10,315 bases of DNA from Succinivibrionaceae bacterium UBA3769 (GTDB lineage: Bacteria; Pseudomonadota; Gammaproteobacteria; Enterobacterales; Succinivibrionaceae): the NCBI GenBank assembly GCA_002372325.1, contig DFFT01000098.1, positions 1 to 10,315 on the forward strand, given 5' to 3'. Position 1 is the first letter of the stretch, and every line of letters starts with the position of its first letter. The position numbers and the translations under genes were made by a program. Under the pieces are notes generated by a model. The model was not told where the DNA came from, made no database searches, and worked only from the letters and a program-made list of their open reading frames with translations. Shown in pieces: positions 1-6,542 of the stretch.

Positions 1-685
1 TTAAATACGGCGAAGGTGCTGCGATCTGAATCTGCCGGGCGCTGTCCGGAGAAAAACAGCAAAGATGACAGCTCCGCATAAAACCAAGAAAACCTGCAAT
101 TCTGGTATACTGTTTCATCGCCCCCAGAACAGCAATTCCCAGCCTTCTTGTGTTGCTGAGCGCGACGTCCGTCCTTTTACCTTTTCCGTTTTCTCCGCTG
201 ACTTCTCCGGTTATTTCATCTATGCCCCCGTCCGTTCCCTCACAGGCAAATCCCTTCCCGTAAGCAAGATTCATAAATACCAGCATCCGCCCCGTTTTAT
301 TTTCCTGCTGGCTCAGACGCTCTGATTTCACGCAGGGGCGGCCGTTTTCATCCACTCCGATAGTCAGTTCGTATGAAATCGGGCTTGAATTGCTGCTTTC
401 CCTGCAATAAAGCTCAAAATGCATCCCATCATGAGTTCCCTGAGAAATCAGCTGAGAGTAACCGCCCCTCCCGTTTGCATCGCAGGCCGTTTCCGCATCA
501 GAGTCAAGACAGTCCGTGATGAAGGCAAATACATCGGCAAGGGAGCTTTTGCCGGTTCCGCAGGAACCAATGACTGCAACCATATTGTCCAAAGGCTTTT
601 CATTACTTTCGGTAACAGTCTGTCCCATTTTTATATCTTTCAGGGGGCCGAAATTTCGTATTCGCACCCCCAGTATTTTTCCCAT
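1..685 (-). CDS. AAA/RecF-like ATPase, N-terminal part (runs off the left edge)
   Basis: The minus strand is open from an ATG at 685 to the window edge, 228 codons with no stop. The start is supported by AAGGAG four bases upstream. The protein begins MGKILGVRIRNFGPLKDI, the usual first strand of AAA_21/AAA_15 (RecF/SMC-like) ATPases, in which an 'I-x-N-F-x-x-L' strand precedes Walker A. Walker A is GSCGTGKSS at residues 40-48 (GxxGxGKS, Lys46). Near the edge, a segment around FSPDSARQI fits the same family, where it follows a helical insert. The Walker B and signature motifs would lie beyond the window. Proteins of this type are stand-alone ATPases, often of unknown role and sometimes part of defence or abortive-infection systems. 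Nothing here shows a partner nuclease. The gene probably follows the pRiA4b-like gene in the same direction (gap about 180 bp). The ATPase call is firm; any biological role is not. Confidence 0.88.
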   Translation of the reverse strand, partial: MGKILGVRIRNFGPLKDIKMGQTVTESNEKPLDNMVAVIGSCGTGKSSLADVFAFITDCLDSDAETACDANGRGGYSQLISQGTHDGMHFELYCRESSNSSPISYELTIGVDENGRPCVKSERLSQQENKTGRMLVFMNLAYGKGFACEGTDGGIDEITGEVSGENGKGKRTDVALSNTRRLGIAVLGAMKQYTRIAGFLGFMRSCHLCCFSPDSARQIQIAAPSPYL

Positions 686-861
686 GCCGCTCCTTATCTT
701 GCAAATGCTTTGCGCTTTCTTCCGCAGGAATTCTTGCAGAGCTTTGGCGATACCGGGCTCCTGATCAGAATCGAAGAGAGCCTGCGCTGCGCCGGATTAA
801 CCGGAACACTCAGGATCCTGCCGCTTAAAATCCCGGCTGATCACGAAACTGCGACGTCTTG

Positions 862-1281
862 CTATTCGTCATCATCCTCATCTTCGTCATAATCAGGATC
901 TTCCTGAAAGTCCCCCACGGACTTAATGAGATCGATACCGTCTTCAGCGGTAATCTCACCCTTGTACGGAGCGCTCATAATGGTGATGACAAACAGCAAG
1001 TCGGCGCCGTAATCGTAGTGGAAATAAAAAGTCTTCGGGAGATAAGAATACTTCGAGAGAACAATATTCATATCCGGGGAACCCTTCTCTATCTCCGGTC
1101 CGCCGCCCCAGATGTTTTTGCTGAACACAAAGCGGTACATATGAAACATCGAATCCAGATCAAAATCAAAAACAATAAAATTACAAAGATCCCGGAAGGT
1201 GGCTACATCAGCATCCACGGCAATAACCCGGTAAACCTCCCGGCCTCTTCCTTTCGGATAAATCTTTATCTTAGCTTTCAT
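862..1281 (-). CDS. pRiA4b ORF-3-like protein with acidic tail
   Basis: This 139-residue cytoplasmic protein resembles the plasmid pRiA4b ORF-3 family (Pfam PRiA4_ORF3). The N-terminal strand MKAKIKIYPKGRGREVYRVI is followed by a helix (TFRDLCNFIVFDFDLD) and a Tyr/Phe-rich stretch. A YDYGAD motif at residues 89-94 corresponds to the family's usual YDFGD. The last dozen residues are almost all Asp/Glu (DYDEDEDDDE). I chose the ATG at 1281 because AGGAG lies eight bases upstream and because it begins the conserved strand. In-frame ATGs at 1299 and 1353 have weaker or no ribosome binding sites and would add a low-complexity extension. The family is linked to mobile elements and plasmids, but its biochemical role is unknown. 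No transposase lies nearby. The downstream gene on the same strand is the AAA ATPase, so the two may be cotranscribed. Confidence 0.72.
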   Translation of the reverse strand: MKAKIKIYPKGRGREVYRVIAVDADVATFRDLCNFIVFDFDLDSMFHMYRFVFSKNIWGGGPEIEKGSPDMNIVLSKYSYLPKTFYFHYDYGADLLFVITIMSAPYKGEITAEDGIDLIKSVGDFQEDPDYDEDEDDDE

Positions 1282-1299
1282 TTGCTTTTTCTCCTGCAT

Positions 1300-1767
1300 G
1301 TTATCCCGCTGGAGGGGCTCCGGACAGAAAAAGAAACTTAAAAACAGCGCCATGCTCTGACAGACATTCTGAGCAGCAAGGAATTCCGGATCTGGTCTTA
1401 TCCTGTTTCTCGAATCCTCTCCCAGTCATTACCAGGCCGATAAACCATCAACGCAGTTCTCACCGCATAAGTTAAGCACATCCGTTCTCAGTCTGCTCCC
1501 TGAAATAATAAACGAAAATCCCGGGCTCTCATACTTTAGCCTGCTTCTCAGTCGGCGTAATTTGAGCGGCCTCTTAAATACGGCTCATCACTCCGTCATC
1601 GCCTCCAATGCTGTCATCTCCTTAAGCCGGCGCAAATACCGTGCTCCTCAACTGGTCTAAGGAAGATGTCCCGTGCCTTTTCGCTCCTGACCGAACCTGC
1701 GCCGCTCTCCGAAAAGACGCCGCATTCAGTGACCTCTTTCACAAAATATCCCACTCTGACAATGCTC
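1300..1767. other. Gene-free stretch
   Basis: About 470 bases lie between the pRiA4b-like gene and the promoter of the small exported protein. I see no RNA gene, no strong terminator hairpin and no ORF with both a ribosome binding site and a protein-like sequence. It should hold the promoter of the minus-strand pRiA4b-like gene, but I could not pick a convincing -35/-10 pair. The 11-mer TTAAATACGGC at 1574-1584 also occurs at 1-11; this may be chance. Confidence 0.5.
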
Positions 1768-1797
1768 TTGGTTTTACCGCCAGTCCGTGTATATAAT
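1768..1797 (+). promoter_or_regulatory. Sigma-70-like promoter of the small exported protein
   Basis: A consensus -10 box TATAAT at 1792-1797 lies 18 bases after TTGGTT at 1768-1773, which matches the -35 consensus at its first three bases. Transcription would start near 1804, giving a leader of about 94 bases before the ATG at 1898. This is prediction from sequence only; no operator is obvious. Confidence 0.45.
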
Positions 1798-1897
1798 GCC
1801 CCGGCTTTCGGCAGGAGAACATCTTCAGGGCTTATCCACCGAGATGGCTTTCCTTCGCCTGACTTCCTCTCCAGTAACAGCCGCAGGAGCGCAAAAA

Positions 1898-2365
1898 ATG
1901 ACAGTAATGACGAAAATGACAAGAGCACTGAAATCCTTTGGGGCAGCCCTGCTTCTTACCGCTTTGACGGCATTTTCCGGGCCTGCTCAGGCGCTGCCGC
2001 ATGGCTTTTTTGTGGCAAATCAGGGCTATGACTTCATGGAATTCCGCAAAACCGAACGCGGCCGCGTGACGGTGATCCTGCAAGAATATCGCATGAATGG
2101 CCGGAACTTTTCCAGAATAGTCAGAGAGGTGGCTGAAGCCAACGGTTCCTCCTCCTGCACCAAAATGAAGGACACCACTCCCATCGGCGGGCCCCGCTTC
2201 CACTGCCAGTACAATCTTGACCGGCCCCCCTACACGCTGCACCTTATCCCCTATTACGAAGATGGCTTTGTGCTTTCAGTGGTAATTTACGGAGACAGCT
2301 ATCCCGGCTTCGGCATTACCTACGACGATGTCAGAGACCTCATCCGCTACTGGTTCCGCTACTGA
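1898..2365 (+). CDS. Small exported (periplasmic) protein of unknown function
   Basis: The product is 155 residues long and I do not recognise the family. It starts with a Sec signal peptide: basic residues, a hydrophobic core (GAALLLTALTAF) and a probable cleavage site after AQA at residue 32. The mature part has two cysteines (Cys87 and Cys103) that could form a disulfide in the periplasm. Its C-terminus is aromatic-rich (DDVRDLIRYWFRY). I chose the ATG at 1898 because GGAG lies eight bases upstream; an in-frame ATG at 1787 has no ribosome binding site and would place over 30 extra residues before the signal peptide. In-frame ATGs at codons 4 and 7 are also possible. The gene stands alone with its own promoter-like site and converges on the kinase gene, with 74 bp between the two stop codons. 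Confidence 0.72.
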   Translation: MTVMTKMTRALKSFGAALLLTALTAFSGPAQALPHGFFVANQGYDFMEFRKTERGRVTVILQEYRMNGRNFSRIVREVAEANGSSSCTKMKDTTPIGGPRFHCQYNLDRPPYTLHLIPYYEDGFVLSVVIYGDSYPGFGITYDDVRDLIRYWFRY

Positions 2366-2369
2366 AAAC

Positions 2370-2389
2370 CGGGACAGTCTTAAGTCCCG
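2370..2389. terminator. Weak hairpin between convergent genes
   Basis: CGGGAC and GTCCCG form a six-base-pair stem with an eight-base loop just after the stop of the small exported protein. Read on the minus strand it is followed by GTTTTC, so it could help end the kinase transcript. On the plus strand only CTTCCTC follows. The tails are too short to call it a firm intrinsic terminator. Confidence 0.35.
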
Positions 2390-2439
2390 CTTCCTCAGGG
2401 CCTGATCGAAAATTTGTCAGCCAGTCCGGCATTTGTTCA

Positions 2440-5400
2440 TCAGGCCTTTATCAGCTTCTCCAGGGTATCAAAGAGAGCATCTGCTTCCACCGGCTTTGAG
2501 AGGTGCGCATTCAGGCCGGCCTGCATGCTGCGCTGCACATCTTCATCAAAGGCATTAGCCGTCAAGGCGATAATCGGGATCTCTTTGGCATCAGCCCGAT
2601 CCAGGCTCCGGATGACTCTGGTGGCCTCCAGTCCGTCCATCTCCGGCATGCGCATGTCCATGAGAATGGCATCGTAATAGCCGGCAGGATGGCTTTTGAA
2701 TTTCTCCACGGCAATTTTGCCGTTCTCCGCCGTATCGGCTTCGATTTCCCGCAGGCTGAGCACCATGACCATGATTTCCGTGTTCACCTCGACATCTTCC
2801 GCCAAAAGCACCCGGCGTCCCTTGAGATCCGCGCGGCGAGCCAAGAGAGCCGCATTTTTCTTCCGGAAAGCCTCCCGGAACTGATCCAGCACGCTGCCGG
2901 CAAAGAGGGGTTTCGCCACAAAGGTATCCACTCCGGCGCGTTTGGCCTCGTCCGCCACTTCATCCAAGTTGTAGGATGTCAGAATGATAATCGGCGTCCC
3001 CCGGCCCATAATTGCCCGAATCTGCCTGGTGGTCTCCACGCCGTCCATCCCGGGCATCTTCCAGTCGATAATAAGAAGATCGTAATCATTGTTGCGGGCA
3101 TGGCGCAGCTTTACCATCTCCAGGGCCTTTTCGCCGGACAGCACCACGTCGCAGCTTATGCCCACCTTGCCGAGAACAAGCTTGGCATGCTCCAGAGCAA
3201 TCTCATCATCATCGATCACCAGCACGCTCATCTCATGAGGATTCAGGCAGCCCTCATCGGCGGCGCTCCCGTCCTTGTGATCTGACTCGCCCAGAGTAAT
3301 AAGCACCCTGAAGGTCGTGCCGACGCCCTTTTCGCTTTCCACTTCTATGGCGCCGTTCATAAGTTCGATAATGCTCTTGGTTATCGGCATGCCCAAACCG
3401 GTGCTGCCGTATTTGCTGGTGGCGGAGGAATTTTCCTGGCTGAAGGCGTCAAACAGCCGCGGCAGAAACTCCTTGCTCATGCCAATGCCGGTATCGCTGA
3501 TAGTAATCTTCAGAGCCGCCTTCTTATCAAAACGCTGGCCTTCCTCAATCAGTAAGGTCACCGTTCCTCCCTCGGGAGTAAACTTCACCGCATTGCCCAG
3601 AATGTTGATCATGACCTGCTTGAGCTTCATCTCATCGCCGACATAATAGTCATCGATCTTCCCGATGGTGCGGCATTCGTAACGCAGCCCTTTGTTCCGG
3701 CACTGACCGCTGATGATGGTATTTACCTGCTCCAGGCACTTGGAAAACGAGAATTCCTCGTTCTTAATGACCATCCGGCCCGATTCAATGCGGGACATGT
3801 CCAGAATGTCATTTATGATGCCCAGAAGGTGCTGCGCGGAGGCGCCGCTCTTTTTCAGATAGTCCTTCACCGTATCGGAGGCGGTAGGGTCGTTCATGGC
3901 AATGCTGTTAAGGCCGATAATGGCATTCATCGGGGTGCGGATTTCGTGACTCATGTTCGACAGGAATGCCGTCTTCGCCTTGTTAGCCTGCTCCGCGGCA
4001 GCCAGGGCGTCGCTTAACGCATGCTGCTGTTCGATTTCCTTTCTGGTCTCCGCGTCTACATCCGCAAATCCGGCACTGACGCTGTGCACCGCATGATCCG
4101 CCCGATCCTCGGGATGCCGGACACCGGCTATGCGCACCGCTTCGTAGGAGACTTTGCCGTCCAAATTGATCATATAGCGATAGGAAATGACCCTGCTCTC
4201 CCTGAGGCCCTGGCGGATCGCATCAGGCTGGATGAACCGCATGAATTCCTCCCGGTACTCCGGCAGAACATAGCGGTTGCAGTAGGCGGTTACCGCCTCC
4301 ATAAAACTGAACTTCTCTCCGACGCCAAGCCCTTTGATATCAGAGCGGGACTGATAGCAAACGCCGCTGTCCTTATCCAGATCCAGGTAATAAACGCTGC
4401 GGAAGTCGGAGGCCAGCGCGGTGATCATTCTCCCCTGCTCCTCCTGGTGAGCCTGCTGATCCAGCAATTGCTGCTGCAAAGAGAGACGCTGCTCCATTTC
4501 CTGCTGTTTAACCCGGTTCTCCGCATCCTGAGTCTCTTTTTCCAGTTCCAGCCTGGCATTGCTCCGGATCTGGGCGATGATGAAGGCAAACAGAGCCCCC
4601 AGCACCAGAATCGCCAAAACCGACTGGAGCACGCTGCGCCGGATAATTCCGTCGGAGATGGAGTCGATTCTTCCGCTGATCACCTTTTCCTGAATGAGAT
4701 AGGTAAGCTGCCAGTTGGTGCCATTTACCGGAACGTAGTCGATGGTTTCCGGAATCCCGTTGTAGGTAAAGGAGGCCGCGCCCCTTTTGCCGGATCTGAA
4801 ATCCTGAATAACTCCTGCTGCAGTATAACCTTCGTCAAACTGCGCCTTCTCCAGGGCCTCCAGCAGATTGTCCTCCACGGCAAGCCCGCCCAGCACCGTA
4901 TTGGTAAGAGCCACGCCATCTGCGGTGTAGAGGTTTGAGAAGGTTGTCGCGGAGTTTTTCGGGGTCATGGAAACTCCCTGCAGCATGGTATTCATGTCAA
5001 TTTCCATGAAACAGGCCACGAGCTGCTTTCCGTTGACGGAAAGCTTTTTATCGCGGATGGGCACGGCAATTACCACCTGCTTATCAAGGGATTTTTCATT
5101 TTTAATGGAAATCTCCGGCCTGGCCATGGTTACGGGATCAAAGGAGTATTCCTTGATATCATTCTGAATGCCTTCATCCGCAGTGTATACCATGCTGTCT
5201 TCATCAACGAAGGCAAAGCGCTTCAGCTTGAAAAGCTTCTTCATATCCCGCTGGTAGGCCCGCATATGGTCAAGATCGCTCAAATCCTCGCTGTCAATAA
5301 GCTCAACAGCGATATTGATTACCTTGATGTTGCCATTCAGCTTCTCTTCGACCACCTGCTCCCGCCTCCCGGCCAGTTCGTCTAGGTACATCAGACTTAC

Positions 5401-5535
5401 CGACCGCACGGCGTCAGCCGTATCCTTATGAGCGCTGCTTCCCGTCTGGATCGTTCCGCCAATGAGGATTAACGCCAGAAGAACGCATCCCAGAATTGTG
5501 ATTAATGCAGTGCGGGTGGTTTTTCCGTTCTCCAT
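2440..5535 (-). CDS. Hybrid sensor histidine kinase with two receiver domains
   Basis: This 1031-residue inner-membrane protein senses a signal outside the cytoplasm and starts a phosphorelay. In order it has: a transmembrane segment at about 9-29; a periplasmic, Cache-like sensor region at about 35-295; a second transmembrane segment at about 301-323; a Gln/Glu-rich coiled coil at about 328-370; a PAS-like region at about 378-495; HisKA with SHEIRTPMNAIIG and phospho-acceptor His530; and a HATPase domain with Asn648 (N box), DTGIGM at 681-686 and STGLGM at 711-716. Receiver 1 has acidic residues 775-777, Asp824, Thr853 and Lys875; receiver 2 has Asp914, Asp960, Thr992 and Lys1014. Both receivers keep every key residue. 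There is no HPt domain, so phosphate must pass to a separate HPt protein. No response regulator lies nearby, making it an orphan here. I chose the ATG at 5535 because AGGGAG lies nine bases upstream; the alternative TTG at 5559 is less likely. The signal is unknown. Confidence 0.95.
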   Translation of the reverse strand: MENGKTTRTALITILGCVLLALILIGGTIQTGSSAHKDTADAVRSVSLMYLDELAGRREQVVEEKLNGNIKVINIAVELIDSEDLSDLDHMRAYQRDMKKLFKLKRFAFVDEDSMVYTADEGIQNDIKEYSFDPVTMARPEISIKNEKSLDKQVVIAVPIRDKKLSVNGKQLVACFMEIDMNTMLQGVSMTPKNSATTFSNLYTADGVALTNTVLGGLAVEDNLLEALEKAQFDEGYTAAGVIQDFRSGKRGAASFTYNGIPETIDYVPVNGTNWQLTYLIQEKVISGRIDSISDGIIRRSVLQSVLAILVLGALFAFIIAQIRSNARLELEKETQDAENRVKQQEMEQRLSLQQQLLDQQAHQEEQGRMITALASDFRSVYYLDLDKDSGVCYQSRSDIKGLGVGEKFSFMEAVTAYCNRYVLPEYREEFMRFIQPDAIRQGLRESRVISYRYMINLDGKVSYEAVRIAGVRHPEDRADHAVHSVSAGFADVDAETRKEIEQQHALSDALAAAEQANKAKTAFLSNMSHEIRTPMNAIIGLNSIAMNDPTASDTVKDYLKKSGASAQHLLGIINDILDMSRIESGRMVIKNEEFSFSKCLEQVNTIISGQCRNKGLRYECRTIGKIDDYYVGDEMKLKQVMINILGNAVKFTPEGGTVTLLIEEGQRFDKKAALKITISDTGIGMSKEFLPRLFDAFSQENSSATSKYGSTGLGMPITKSIIELMNGAIEVESEKGVGTTFRVLITLGESDHKDGSAADEGCLNPHEMSVLVIDDDEIALEHAKLVLGKVGISCDVVLSGEKALEMVKLRHARNNDYDLLIIDWKMPGMDGVETTRQIRAIMGRGTPIIILTSYNLDEVADEAKRAGVDTFVAKPLFAGSVLDQFREAFRKKNAALLARRADLKGRRVLLAEDVEVNTEIMVMVLSLREIEADTAENGKIAVEKFKSHPAGYYDAILMDMRMPEMDGLEATRVIRSLDRADAKEIPIIALTANAFDEDVQRSMQAGLNAHLSKPVEADALFDTLEKLIKA

Positions 5536-5613
5536 GCTCGAATGCTCCCTGCCAGACAAATGCCGGGGTCAGTCGGTCTCTCGGGATCTCATGCCGATTG
5601 CGGCCTGGCTAAT

Positions 5614-5649
5614 CTGTTCTGTTTGCTGTATCTGACTGCTGTTCTGTTT
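5614..5649. repeat. Direct repeat in the kinase leader
   Basis: The 11-mer CTGTTCTGTTT occurs at 5614-5624 and again at 5639-5649, with starts 25 bases apart. It lies in the untranslated leader of the kinase, between the possible leader ORF and the kinase ribosome binding site. It could be a protein or RNA binding site, or chance. Confidence 0.5.
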
Positions 5650-5666
5650 TCTTGTCTGCGGTTATT

Positions 5667-5732
5667 TCATCTGGTCATGTCAGCAGGCGTCTCAGCGCAG
5701 ATCAGAGAAGCAATCAGAATAATTTCTGACAT
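5667..5732 (-). CDS. Possible leader peptide upstream of the kinase (21 codons)
   Basis: A short ORF begins with ATG at 5732 and ends with TGA at 5667-5669. It has GGAG six bases before the start codon. The peptide opens with a hydrophobic run (MSEIILIASLICAE) and ends in MTR. It lies about 40 bases after the predicted transcription start of the kinase and about 130 bases before the kinase start. The order promoter, ribosome binding site, short ORF, then long gene is what a regulatory upstream ORF would look like. With only 21 codons, coding cannot be shown from one sequence. Confidence 0.3.
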   Translation of the reverse strand: MSEIILIASLICAETPADMTR

Positions 5733-5776
5733 AAAACTCTCCGGAAAACAACTTTGCGAACAACGTATCAGCACAA

Positions 5777-5805
5777 AGTAAACAAGATCCTGATAACCGT
5801 GTCAA
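5777..5805 (-). promoter_or_regulatory. Sigma-70-like promoter of the kinase gene
   Basis: On the minus strand a perfect -35 box TTGACA (5800-5805) is followed after 17 bases by TTTACT (5777-5782), which matches the -10 consensus at four of six positions. Transcription would start near 5770 and give an untranslated leader of about 235 bases. No other -35/-10 pair as good was seen upstream of the kinase. Confidence 0.5.
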
Positions 5806-5924
5806 AACCTAAGCATAAAAATAATTACTCCGGTAGCAAAATCCCCCTTGCCGCATCTCTGATCACAGACGCCTCCGGCATAATCAGCCAGATTGCGCTC
5901 GGACGGCTGGACGGCCTCCGCCCC

Positions 5925-5953
5925 TTGCTTTTCCTGCTGTTTTCAGCTATACC
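5925..5953 (+). promoter_or_regulatory. Possible promoter of the antitoxin gene
   Basis: TTGCTT (5925-5930) and TATACC (5948-5953) are separated by 17 bases and precede the antitoxin start by 80 bases. Each box matches its consensus only in part. The position, just before a pair of inverted repeats, makes it plausible. Confidence 0.3.
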
Positions 5954-5959
5954 GTAATC

Positions 5960-5998
5960 AAAATGATCGACGGCATTCCTGATCAGTTTTATCAAAAC
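5960..5998. promoter_or_regulatory. Inverted repeats, possible antitoxin operator
   Basis: AAAATGATC at 5960-5968 faces GATCAGTTTT at 5981-5990, an inverted repeat with one extra base. Overlapping its right half, GTTTT-ATC-AAAAC at 5986-5998 is a perfect 13-base palindrome. Both lie between the possible promoter and the AGGAGG of the antitoxin gene. Phd/YefM antitoxins are known to bind palindromes at this position and repress their own operon; applying that here is inference. Confidence 0.4.
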
Positions 5999-6033
5999 GC
6001 TTTTTCCGGGTACCGCACAAGGAGGTTAATGCC

Positions 6034-6293
6034 ATGATACAGGTCAGCATCCCAGAAGCGGAAGCCAGTCTCTCCGAACTGATTCAGCTTCTGGAAACGA
6101 AAACAGAGGATTTCATTATCATTACCCGAAACGGCAAGCCCGCAGTCAAAATTACCCTCGTCGATGAATCCCCGGTATCCGGACGTATCGGCGCGGCAAA
6201 GGGCAAATTCGCCGTCAGGGGGGAGATTTTGATGCCGACAGCAAGGAAATAGCCGCTATGCTTATGGATGGCCCTCCGGAGCCTGCTTCCTGA
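6034..6293 (+). pseudogene. Phd/YefM-family antitoxin, probably frameshifted
   Basis: The reading frame as it stands encodes 72 residues (stop at 6250-6252), starting MIQVSIPEAEASLSELIQLL and preceded by a strong AGGAGG eight bases upstream of the ATG. The N-terminal half matches type II antitoxins of the Phd/YefM (VapB-like) type: a short strand, a helix with SLSELI, then FIIITRNGKPAVKI, the DNA-binding part. After KGKFAV the frame gives an unlikely ending (RGEILMPTARK). Another frame continues with DFDADSKEIAAMLMDG and stops at 6291-6293, which is the usual toxin-binding tail of this family. The break lies at a run of six Gs (6218-6223); one extra base there would restore an 86-residue protein. 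It may be a dead gene, a phase-variable tract or a sequencing error. Downstream is only a remnant of the expected toxin. Confidence 0.75.
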
Positions 6294-6399
6294 CAGCGGA
6301 TGACAAGAACGCAAGGGCAGTGAATCCCCGAACCCGAACGTAAATTATCAGCGGCATTGGCAAATTTGAGCAGTGCGGCTTATTACGCCTTTTTTGTTC

Positions 6400-6489
6400 A
6401 TGATAAGATCACCATGGCAGGACGAATGCCGTCACCTGCGCAAAGCCCGGAAAATCATTGCGGAAGAGCATGCAAAGACGATCAGCTGA
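6400..6489 (+). pseudogene. Possible remnant of a VapC-type PIN toxin
   Basis: A 29-codon frame from ATG 6400 to TGA 6487-6489 contains WQDECRHLRKARKIIAEEH. This resembles the segment after the first catalytic strand of short PIN-domain toxins, typically 'W...DE.RLSKKARKII...'. The expected start, with an LLDTH motif carrying the first catalytic Asp, is not readable in any frame just upstream. The frame also stops before the conserved Ser/Trp-Glu segment. The position directly after a Phd/YefM antitoxin is where such a toxin belongs. It looks like a truncated, frameshifted leftover without activity. The match is short, so chance resemblance is possible. Confidence 0.33.
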
Positions 6490-6542
6490 TATTGCCGCAT
6501 GCTTTTGATTAAGACTGATCAACCTCAACCAAGGAATCACTC

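Noticed and set aside
419..892. A 157-codon plus-strand frame ending in a poly-Ser tail
   Set aside because: It overlaps the Walker A region of the ATPase in antisense, and the Ser run is the reverse of the acidic tail codons of the pRiA4b-like gene.
1398..1481. A 27-codon minus-strand ORF upstream of the pRiA4b-like gene
   Set aside because: No well-placed ribosome binding site and too short to judge.
1614..1928. A 104-codon minus-strand frame with a partly protein-like sequence
   Set aside because: It overlaps the signal peptide and promoter of the plus-strand gene, begins inside it without a ribosome binding site and starts with a low-complexity Leu/Phe run.
2503..3285. A 260-codon plus-strand frame
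   Set aside because: It is antisense to the two receiver domains, whose motifs are unmistakable on the minus strand.
4021..4938. A 305-codon plus-strand frame
   Set aside because: It lies antisense to the kinase's PAS, coiled-coil and sensor regions, which are clearly coding on the other strand.
5754..5957. A 67-codon plus-strand frame between the kinase and the antitoxin
   Set aside because: It runs across the kinase promoter, has no ribosome binding site and is not protein-like.
6467..6503. Inverted AGCATGC/GCATGCT around the palindrome ATCAGCTGAT
   Set aside because: The outer arms are only seven bases and GCATGC is itself a palindrome; it overlaps the toxin remnant and has no convincing terminator tail.
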